Below, one piece after another: positions 1-6,094 of a DNA stretch of 14,869 bases (position 1 is the first letter of the stretch; the number at the start of each line of letters is the position of its first letter). The notes under the pieces are model-generated. The model was not told the origin of the DNA. It did not search any database and was given only the letters and a program-made list of their open reading frames with translations. Made by a program: the position numbers and the translations under genes. The stretch is from Chitinophagaceae bacterium UBA3430 (GTDB taxonomy: Bacteria > Bacteroidota > Bacteroidia > Chitinophagales > Chitinophagaceae): positions 1 to 14,869 of the forward strand of contig DFST01000060.1 in the NCBI GenBank assembly GCA_002378975.1, written 5' to 3'.

Positions 1-554
1 GTGGCTTGGTTTAGATTGGCAATCGTCTTTTGGAGTTGATCGCGGGTAGAGCTATTGAGGGTGGCGTTGATAGAAGACAGACTGGCTTGCAGTGCATCCA
101 AGACTTCCTGAACCTTTGCGACGGTAGGGTTCAGTTGTGCTTTCACATCGCCCAACAACCCGGTTTCAATTCTTGTTTTTAACGTATCTCCCGGTTGGAG
201 CATTTCCTTGGAATTGCCGCGTTCGATGACAATGAAGGATGAGCCCACCAATTCGGAAGCGATGTAAGCAACGGAGTTCTTAGGAATGTTGATGTCGCGG
301 GTTAAATTGATCGTCACCACGATGGCGCTGATGTCTTTGTCCAGCTCCTTTTTTGAATAAACGGTTCCAATGGCCAAACCATTGATCTTTACCTCGTTGG
401 ATTTTTCCAAGGTGCCCAATTCGGTGAAAACAGCGTGCACCAGGTGTTGTTGTTGAAAAACATCCTTGCCCTTGAGGTAATTAAAACCGATAAAAAGTAA
501 AGCCAACGCAATGGTCGTCAGTATACCAACTTTTGTCTCATTAGAGATTTTCAT
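1..554 (-). CDS. MlaD/MCE-family lipid transport protein (C-terminus outside window)
   Basis: Partial gene: ATG at 554 reading leftwards, open through position 1, giving about 184 residues with the C-terminus missing. A short cytoplasmic N-terminus is followed by one membrane helix at about residues 9-26, then an MCE domain at about 36-115 (it includes the stretch VKINGLAIGTVYS and a later ELVGSSFIVIERG), then the start of a helical, coiled-coil-like tail rich in Leu, Gln and Asn. This is the architecture of MlaD-type proteins, which hold lipid-binding MCE rings in the periplasm and move phospholipids between membranes with an ABC transporter. No partner ATPase or permease is visible here. 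It lies 57 bases downstream of the amidase on the same strand and is probably co-transcribed; a one-mismatch promoter-like box (TACCTTTA, minus strand, 581-574) lies in that gap. Family call is firm; the transported lipid is unknown. Confidence 0.88.
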   Translation of the reverse strand, partial: MKISNETKVGILTTIALALLFIGFNYLKGKDVFQQQHLVHAVFTELGTLEKSNEVKINGLAIGTVYSKKELDKDISAIVVTINLTRDINIPKNSVAYIASELVGSSFIVIERGNSKEMLQPGDTLKTRIETGLLGDVKAQLNPTVAKVQEVLDALQASLSSINATLNSSTRDQLQKTIANLNQA

Positions 555-611
555 AGTATTAAGAAAAGTATGGTAAAGGTAACGGTTTTATACCCCGGGC
601 GTGGAAATCAC

Positions 612-1634
612 TCAACGACGAGCCCGTTCGCGTTTTTCAACGTCCTCTAAAAAACGCTGAGTATGACCGGCGTCACGAATCGGTGTAACGCGTGTTTGAC
701 TCGGACCCGCATCTTCGGATTGCCGCTGATCAAGCCAATTCAAATACGTACCCAGGGCACGAACAATGCAAGCGCTGAGCTCATTTTGACCTTCCTCGCT
801 ATTTAGGTATTCTTCTTCCTCCGGGTTGGAAATGAAACCGGTTTCGATGAGCACGCTGGGCATGGCCGTGGCTTGTAACACCCAAATTCCAATGGGACGT
901 TGACGTACATCCCGATCAACCCGTCCTACTTTGACGAATTCATCTTGTATAAAACCGGCAAAACTGGCGCTACGTTTAAAATACTGTTTGGTTTTGAGTA
1001 ATGACAGCGCCACGAACTCGGGAGAGTTCAGGTCTACATCCCCGTAATTGGTTTGATAATTCTCCTCTGCCATAATGGGTGCGTTCTCAATCATGGCCAG
1101 TTCTTTCTGCTCACTCTTGTGGGCTCCCCAGATATAGGTCTCGGTTCCTTTGGCCGTGCTGGGCAATGTGGTGTACTTGTATTGCGGAATGCGTTTTACC
1201 ACCTTCTTGCGACTCTTGCCCTTGCCTACGTAAACGGTCGTGTTCTTGTAGCCAATCAATTCTTTTTTTCGGATGGCACGCGTGGAGTTTACGTGTACGG
1301 AAATAAATAAATCTCCTTTGTTTGAATTCGCCAAATTCGAGCGTTCGTATAGTTTGGGATAAGTATCCTCGGTGCGGGTATACAGCAAACGAATATCGGG
1401 GTATGTCTTTTCGATCATCTTCCCGAGTTTCATGGAAACATCTAAACAGATCTCTTTTTCGCTGGAGAATTTGCCACGCGCACCCGCATCGCTGCCACCA
1501 TGCCCTGGATCAATGACTATTGTTCGGATCATGCGCGGGCCGGCCGTTTTTAGAACAGGTGATTCGGACTGGAAAGAGGTCAATGATAGACCGGCAGCCA
1601 GCAGCACAAAAAAAGCAATGAGGCGAAATACCAT
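612..1634 (-). CDS. N-acetylmuramoyl-L-alanine amidase (Amidase_3)
   Basis: A zinc amidase that cuts the bond between N-acetylmuramic acid and the peptide stem, acting in the periplasm in cell separation or wall turnover. I choose ATG 1634 (340 aa) over the upstream in-frame ATG 1682, because 1634 starts directly with a signal peptide (MVFRLIAFFVLLAAG). Motifs, numbered from 1634: VIDPGHGG with zinc ligand H45, E59 in SSEKE, H114 in FISVHVN, and the catalytic-region glutamate E264 in VLIETGF. These match the Amidase_3 (AmiA/B/C) zinc and catalytic residues. Between H114 and GTETYIWG lies a Lys/Arg-rich insertion (about 119-157) that lengthens the domain. The C-terminal tail after about residue 305 is polar and probably disordered. 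No SPOR or LysM domain is present. It precedes the MlaD-like gene and is divergent from the LptD-like gene, fitting an envelope cluster. Confidence 0.93.
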   Translation of the reverse strand: MVFRLIAFFVLLAAGLSLTSFQSESPVLKTAGPRMIRTIVIDPGHGGSDAGARGKFSSEKEICLDVSMKLGKMIEKTYPDIRLLYTRTEDTYPKLYERSNLANSNKGDLFISVHVNSTRAIRKKELIGYKNTTVYVGKGKSRKKVVKRIPQYKYTTLPSTAKGTETYIWGAHKSEQKELAMIENAPIMAEENYQTNYGDVDLNSPEFVALSLLKTKQYFKRSASFAGFIQDEFVKVGRVDRDVRQRPIGIWVLQATAMPSVLIETGFISNPEEEEYLNSEEGQNELSACIVRALGTYLNWLDQRQSEDAGPSQTRVTPIRDAGHTQRFLEDVEKRERARR

Positions 1635-1725
1635 GGTTGTTGTGTTTCTCAGCGATTGGATACAAACTTGGGCAAAATTCACATTTTCTTGGGCCGCAAG
1701 GGATAAACTCCAATTACATTTCTGC

Positions 1726-1733
1726 TACTTTTG
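1726..1733 (+). promoter_or_regulatory. TAnnTTTG -7 promoter box before lptD
   Basis: TACTTTTG matches the Bacteroidota -7 consensus TAnnTTTG exactly and ends 8 bases before ATG 1742. No clear TTG -33 box is seen 19-21 bases upstream. If used, transcription would start within a few bases of 1742, giving almost no leader, or about 50 bases if ATG 1790 is the real start. Confidence 0.5.
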
Positions 1734-1741
1734 CCCGCAGC

Positions 1742-4438
1742 ATGAAAGTCCGTCGCGAATCTACATTTTTTCGACGTGAGTTATTGAGAATGGTCGGGAT
1801 GCTTGGGCTTGTTTTCGCCCTTTCCCCGCTGAACTTGGTGGCCCAGTTACCCAATTTTCGCAGCCCCTTAACAGTTCGTCCGGACTCCACCCGTCCCGAA
1901 ATCACCCCTCTGTCCATTCGAGCGAACAACCTGAGTAAGGATACAGTTGCCCCCCGTGTTATAAACGACACCTTCTCACTTCGCTTGTCCAAAGACACGC
2001 TGGATGCGCCTTTAAAATATCAAGCCGCTGATTCCGCCGTGATCCACGTACCCAGCAAACGAATCACGTTGTATGGGAAAACTCAAACAGATTACAAAGA
2101 CATCCAGTTAACGGCCCCCAAAGTAGAACTGGATCAGGAACGTCAACTGGTATTGGCTACCAACACCAAAGACAGCAATGGGCAGGTGATCGAACCGGCA
2201 CATTTCAAAAGCGGAGAATCCGAATTCTCCAGTGATACCATTTTGTATAATTTTCAATCACAAGTCGGACTCACAAAGAATACCTATTCCCAACAAGGAG
2301 AGATACTCGTAATTGGTGCTCTGGCGAAAAAAGTAAACGACAACACCACCTTCATCCAAAAAGCCCGCTTTACCACTTGTTTATTGGATGAACCTCATTT
2401 CGCTTTTGTAACGCCGAAGATGAAAGTGGTGAATCAAAAATTGGCCGTATCCGGCCCGGCGCACCCCGAGTTCGAAGGGGTACCCGTTCCGATTTATCTC
2501 CCTTTTGGTTTTTATCCCCTCAGTCAGGGACGACATTCGGGCTTGTTGCCGCCCCAATTTACCTCCAATGAAAAGTGGGGATTGGGACTGGAGGGGCTCG
2601 GGTATTATAAAGTCCTGAACGAATACTGGGATGCTAAAATTTACGGCAATATATACTCCTATGGAGGCTGGTCCCTCAATTTGAATCCAACCTATCGCCG
2701 GCGCTATCGGTACAGCGGTTCCATGAACTTAAGTGTTCAGACCACCAAGCTCAACTTCAAGGGAGACCCAGATTATCTGAAGAACAAGAGTTTCTTTTTG
2801 ACTTGGGCCCATAGTGTAGACAGTCGCGCCCGCCCGGGTACCAGTTTTTCGGCCAATGTCAATGCCGGTTCTACCCAGTTCAATCAGCTGATTCCCAACA
2901 ACACCCAAATGAATTTTCAGAATCAGTTGGGTTCTTCCATTTCTTACTCTAAATCTTGGGCAGGCAAACCTTATAACCTTACGCTAAGTGCCAACCACAA
3001 CCAGAACAACCGTACACGGTTGGTGAATGTTAGCCTTCCGGATCTCGGATTTACGGTCAATACGCTCTACCCATTTCAGAAAAAAGAAGCCGTTGGTACC
3101 GCCAAATGGTATGAAAAATTAGGGGTCGGGTACAATGGAAATTTTCGCAATCAACTTTCTTTTTACGATTCCGCCTTTCAGCTAAAGCGACTGATCGACA
3201 CACTCCAATGGGGCGCTCAGCACAATTTCCCGATCACCTTATCGCTGCCACCAATTTTGGGTGGAGCGGTGATCGTTTCTCCTTCCCTTAGTTATTCTCA
3301 GGTATGGATCGCTCAAAAATTTCAGCGTCAATGGAATTCCGCTTTACAAAAAGTGGATACCAGCATCGCTAAAGGATTCTTTTTCGACAATCAAGCTTCT
3401 TTTGCTTTGAGTTTCAATACGGCCATGTTCGGCACCTACACATTTAAGAAATCACGTGTCATGGCGATTCGCCATGTGGTTCGTCCATCGGTTAGCTTGA
3501 ACTACCGACCTGATCTATCTAAAAAGAACTTTTATAGCGATACGATTTATCCCGGCGTAACGGGACGGTTCAGTGTATTCGAGGGCGCCTTATATAGTGG
3601 TTATAGCGAAGGGCGAACCGGCGGACTTAGTTTCCAATTCGATAACAATCTGGAGATGAAATGGCGTTCCCGAAAAGACACCGGGGAACAAGCGATCAAG
3701 AAAGTAAAATTGATCGACGGATTTGGCTTTACATCTGGTTATAATTTTCTGCGCGACTCCATGCGGCTAGAACCCATCAATCTTTACTTGCGAACGACAC
3801 TTTTTGAAAAGATCAGCCTTACAGCCAATAGCTTGCTGGATCCTTATCAGACCAATGAACGAGGCTTCCCCATCAATCGTTATGCATGGCAGGGCGGGAA
3901 ATTCAAATTGGGCCGTTTAACCTACGGAAGCGTTTCCATGAGCACTTCGTTCAAAAGCAAGCCAAAAGATGAAAAAAAGGAACAAAACAGAACCGAGCAG
4001 ATGGAAAAGATGATGCAAGATCCCAACATGCAAGGCCAGCAACAACAATTGATGGATTTCATGCAACAGAATCCGAGTCAATTCGTCGATTTCAACATTC
4101 CCTGGCAACTAAGCTTTGGGTATTCACTCAGTTTCAGCAACCGACTCAAGCCGGATTATTCCGGGTATCAAATGGATGTGACCTCCAACCTGAATTTCAG
4201 CGGAAGTTTCAATCTTACACCCAAATGGAATGTGTCGGCGAATGGTTATTACGACATCAGCTCCACCAAATTACAGACCTTTCAAATGAGCATCAACCGG
4301 GAAATGCATTGCTGGCAACTGTCGATCAACGTAACACCCGTTGGTTTGTTTCGGTCTTTCAACTTCTCCATCAGTCCAAAAGCTTCGATGTTGCAAGACC
4401 TACGCATCAACCGCACTCGTTTCTTTACCAACTTCTAA
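1742..4438 (+). CDS. lptD: LptD/OstA-like outer-membrane LPS assembly protein
   Basis: LPS assembly porin: an N-terminal periplasmic OstA-type jellyroll followed by a large outer-membrane beta-barrel that inserts LPS or lipooligosaccharide at the cell surface. From ATG 1742 it is 898 aa with a charged N-terminus and signal peptide (hydrophobic segment at about 18-35, likely cut after LNLVAQ). ATG 1790 is an alternative start that keeps the signal core. OstA-like strands cover about 95-230, including RFTTCLLDEPHF. The family hallmark YLPFGFYPL followed by GRHSGLLPPQF marks the jellyroll-barrel junction near 250-280. The rest alternates aromatic and polar residues in barrel fashion and ends in Phe, the usual outer-membrane protein terminus. 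A Lys/Glu/Met/Gln-rich segment (about 740-782) probably forms an external or periplasmic loop. Only two cysteines occur, C213 and C857. The stop overlaps that of the convergent plsC gene. Strict functional equivalence to E. coli LptD is inferred. Confidence 0.87.
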   Translation: MKVRRESTFFRRELLRMVGMLGLVFALSPLNLVAQLPNFRSPLTVRPDSTRPEITPLSIRANNLSKDTVAPRVINDTFSLRLSKDTLDAPLKYQAADSAVIHVPSKRITLYGKTQTDYKDIQLTAPKVELDQERQLVLATNTKDSNGQVIEPAHFKSGESEFSSDTILYNFQSQVGLTKNTYSQQGEILVIGALAKKVNDNTTFIQKARFTTCLLDEPHFAFVTPKMKVVNQKLAVSGPAHPEFEGVPVPIYLPFGFYPLSQGRHSGLLPPQFTSNEKWGLGLEGLGYYKVLNEYWDAKIYGNIYSYGGWSLNLNPTYRRRYRYSGSMNLSVQTTKLNFKGDPDYLKNKSFFLTWAHSVDSRARPGTSFSANVNAGSTQFNQLIPNNTQMNFQNQLGSSISYSKSWAGKPYNLTLSANHNQNNRTRLVNVSLPDLGFTVNTLYPFQKKEAVGTAKWYEKLGVGYNGNFRNQLSFYDSAFQLKRLIDTLQWGAQHNFPITLSLPPILGGAVIVSPSLSYSQVWIAQKFQRQWNSALQKVDTSIAKGFFFDNQASFALSFNTAMFGTYTFKKSRVMAIRHVVRPSVSLNYRPDLSKKNFYSDTIYPGVTGRFSVFEGALYSGYSEGRTGGLSFQFDNNLEMKWRSRKDTGEQAIKKVKLIDGFGFTSGYNFLRDSMRLEPINLYLRTTLFEKISLTANSLLDPYQTNERGFPINRYAWQGGKFKLGRLTYGSVSMSTSFKSKPKDEKKEQNRTEQMEKMMQDPNMQGQQQQLMDFMQQNPSQFVDFNIPWQLSFGYSLSFSNRLKPDYSGYQMDVTSNLNFSGSFNLTPKWNVSANGYYDISSTKLQTFQMSINREMHCWQLSINVTPVGLFRSFNFSISPKASMLQDLRINRTRFFTNF

Positions 4439-5169
4439 GCTGAGTGAGCGGTGTAGTATGCCGACATAATGGCAAAAGATTTTTCTTTTAACGTTTGTAC
4501 AGTTTCTCCAACCGGATCAATCGGCTCCAAGAAATGCAATTCAATGGAGTGTGGTTGAAAATAAAAAGAACGGGTAGGGGAAAGAATGTTGCGTGTATGA
4601 AACAATACGGCAGGAAGGATGGGACTTCCTGTATCAATAGATAACTTAAAGGCGCCATCGTAGAAGGATTTCAACGGTTCATGGGTGCGATTTCGCGTGC
4701 CTTCCGGATAAATACACATGTGCATGCCATGATTTAGTACGGCTTTCATTTCTTCGTAGCTCCGTCGACGACTGAGCTCATTTTTTCGGTCAACCATAAC
4801 GCCGCCCCTTTTGTAGTACCACCCAAAAATTGGCACCTTGGCCAACCCAGCTTTCGCTATGGTTTTATTAGGCCCCGGTATGAAAGGAGAGGTCATGGGT
4901 GGGTCCATCAAGGAATTGTGGTTGCAGATAACCACATAGGTTTGGCCTTTTTTGAACTGTTCGCGGCCTCTTATCCGAGGCGGACAACCCACCAACAGCA
5001 GCCAAATCCGCATCCACCCCCGGGCGATTCGAATGAACCAGTCCTGACCGGTCGGATTTGGAATCAATCCGCATAACAAAGAGGGGATCAAAATGATCAA
5101 GAAGCTGACCGCAAAACTGAGCAAGGCCCAAAGCGCCATGATACGGGCAAATAGATCACGTAGAAACAT
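4435..5169 (-). CDS. plsC: 1-acyl-sn-glycerol-3-phosphate acyltransferase (PlsC family)
   Basis: Transfers an acyl group to lysophosphatidate, making phosphatidate for membrane phospholipids, at the inner membrane. The 244 aa length is normal for the family. An N-terminal hydrophobic stretch (about 10-35) and a further one at about 50-62 anchor it. The acyltransferase HX4D motif is HNSLMD (H84, D89), followed by AKAGLAKVPIFGWYYKRGG (substrate/acyl region) and the YPEGTRNR motif (E156-R159) that contacts glycerol phosphate. It starts 3 bases after the ung stop codon, so the two are almost certainly one transcript. Its TAG stop overlaps the TAA stop of the convergent lptD in the four bases CTAA. 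Close relatives such as ornithine-lipid acyltransferases share these motifs, so the exact acceptor is inferred. Confidence 0.9.
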   Translation of the reverse strand: MFLRDLFARIMALWALLSFAVSFLIILIPSLLCGLIPNPTGQDWFIRIARGWMRIWLLLVGCPPRIRGREQFKKGQTYVVICNHNSLMDPPMTSPFIPGPNKTIAKAGLAKVPIFGWYYKRGGVMVDRKNELSRRRSYEEMKAVLNHGMHMCIYPEGTRNRTHEPLKSFYDGAFKLSIDTGSPILPAVLFHTRNILSPTRSFYFQPHSIELHFLEPIDPVGETVQTLKEKSFAIMSAYYTAHSA

Positions 5170-5172
5170 AAT

Positions 5173-5844
5173 TCATAGCGACCAATCAACGGGGTCGATC
5201 CGATTTTGAACAAGGTAGGCATTCGCCTGTGAAAAATGACGGCAGCCCAGAAACCCATTGTGCGCAGAAAGAGGCGAGGGATGGGCCGCAACTAAGATCA
5301 GATGCCGTTTCGAGTCAATGAAATTGGCTTTTTCCTGTGCAAATTTTCCCCAAAGCAAAAAGACCAGCTTTTCTCGATGCGTGGCCAAAGCCCGGATGGT
5401 TGCATCCGTAAAACGGGCCCACCCGATTTGAGCATGACTCATGGGTTCGCCAGCCCGAACGGTCAGCGAAGCATTGAGTAAGAAAACCCCTCTTTGGGTC
5501 CAGGGGGTCAGGTCGCCGGTGGTTGGTTTTTTTAATCCAATATCCGACTCTAATTCTTTGAAAATGTTTTTCAGCGAAGGAGGTGCGGGAACGCCGTTGG
5601 GAACGGAAAAACTCAGTCCGTGCGCCTGCCCCGGTCCGTGATAGGGGTCTTGCCCAATGATCACCACTTTTACCTGCTCAAAAGGAGTGGAATTATAGGC
5701 GTTAAATATAAGTGGACCAGGCGGATAGATGGTCTTACCCAAATCTTTCTCAGCGCGTAGGTGCTGAACCAATTGCTGGAAATACGGCTGTTCAAATTCA
5801 CGTTGTAAAACGGCTTTCCAACTGGCATCAATCTGTACCGACAT
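5173..5844 (-). CDS. ung: Uracil-DNA glycosylase, family 1
   Basis: Removes uracil from DNA, starting base excision repair of deaminated cytosine or misincorporated dUMP. The protein is 223 aa, typical for family-1 Ung. The water-activating motif GQDPYHG carries D66; FLLNASLTVR carries the uracil-reading Asn at N124; the DNA-intercalation motif is HPSPLSAHNGFLGC with catalytic H188. These correspond to E. coli D64, N123 and H187. ATG 5844 gives the expected N-terminus (MSVQIDASWK). The stop is followed after 3 bases by the plsC ATG. Upstream lies an inverted repeat and, divergently, tRNA-Arg; no confident promoter box for ung is visible. Identification is secure. Confidence 0.97.
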   Translation of the reverse strand: MSVQIDASWKAVLQREFEQPYFQQLVQHLRAEKDLGKTIYPPGPLIFNAYNSTPFEQVKVVIIGQDPYHGPGQAHGLSFSVPNGVPAPPSLKNIFKELESDIGLKKPTTGDLTPWTQRGVFLLNASLTVRAGEPMSHAQIGWARFTDATIRALATHREKLVFLLWGKFAQEKANFIDSKRHLILVAAHPSPLSAHNGFLGCRHFSQANAYLVQNRIDPVDWSL

Positions 5845-5851
5845 AACCCAT

Positions 5852-5877
5852 GCAAGCTAGAAAAAAACTAGCTTTGC
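5852..5877. repeat. Inverted repeat between ung and tRNA-Arg
   Basis: Arms AAGCTAG (5854-5860) and CTAGCTT (5868-5874) flank a run of seven A; pairing extends by GC/GC across one bulged T. The right arm contains the plus-strand box TAGCTTTG. It could be an operator, a transcription stop or chance; the sequence alone does not decide. Confidence 0.5.
5869..5876 (+). promoter_or_regulatory. TAnnTTTG box, possible tRNA-Arg promoter
   Basis: TAGCTTTG matches the Bacteroidota -7 consensus. It lies 45 bases before the tRNA 5' end, a reasonable 5' leader for RNase P processing. No TTG -33 element is visible at the expected distance, so the assignment is moderate at best. Confidence 0.4.
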
Positions 5878-5921
5878 TGGAACGCCTACTTTCCCAGTCG
5901 GCGTAGGATCTTTTAATTTTT

Positions 5922-5995
5922 GGTCCGGTAGCTCAGCTGAATAGAGCACAAACCTTCTAAGTTTGGGGTCATTGGTTTGAATCCAATCCGGATCA
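5922..5995 (+). tRNA. tRNA-Arg(UCU)
   Basis: Full cloverleaf by hand. Acceptor GGTCCGG (5922-5928) pairs with CCGGATC (5988-5994) with one G-U pair. D stem GCTC/GAGC; anticodon stem CAAAC/GTTTG with loop CTTCTAA, anticodon TCT, reading AGA (and AGG by wobble). Variable loop GGGTC; T stem ATTGG/CCAAT. Discriminator A at 5995 and A20 in the D loop both fit arginine identity. CCA is not encoded (ACG follows), so it must be added by a nucleotidyltransferase. Oddity: the D loop has A at position 19 and the T loop is TTTGAAT rather than TTCGAAT, so the usual tertiary pair G19-C56 would be A19-U56. Confidence 0.95.
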
Positions 5996-5998
5996 CGA

Positions 5999-6027
5999 AA
6001 AATCCCGGCACATCGTGCCGGGATTTT
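5999..6027 (+). terminator. Rho-independent terminator after tRNA-Arg
   Basis: A perfect 13-bp stem, arms 5999-6011 and 6015-6027 (core ATCCCGGCAC / GTGCCGGGAT) with a 3-base loop ATC, begins four bases after the tRNA 3' end. The descending arm ends in TTTT. It isolates the tRNA transcript from hutH. Confidence 0.88.
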
Positions 6028-6029
6028 AG

Positions 6030-6070
6030 TTCAGTGTTCAGAGTTCAAAGTTTGGGGTTGGAGTACGGAG
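6030..6070 (+). repeat. Degenerate 7-bp tandem repeat upstream of hutH
   Basis: Six consecutive units in near-perfect 7-base register: TTCAGTG, TTCAGAG, TTCAAAG, TTTGGGG, TTGGAG (one base short), TACGGAG. It fills most of the 67 bases between the tRNA terminator and hutH. It is non-coding, and no promoter box is recognisable in it. Confidence 0.65.
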
Positions 6071-6094
6071 TCTTTTACAATTAATCATCACCAC

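Noticed and set aside
1673..1680. GAATTTTG (minus strand) as promoter box for the amidase
   Set aside because: Differs from TAnnTTTG at its first base and the nearest TTG is at the wrong spacing; too weak to annotate.
1637..1741. Upstream extension of the LptD reading frame
   Set aside because: The extra 35 residues precede the signal peptide and span the promoter box TACTTTTG, so they are most likely untranslated.
1372..1779. 135-codon plus-strand frame antisense to the amidase start
   Set aside because: The amidase motifs are strong on the other strand; this frame has no recognisable features and runs into lptD.
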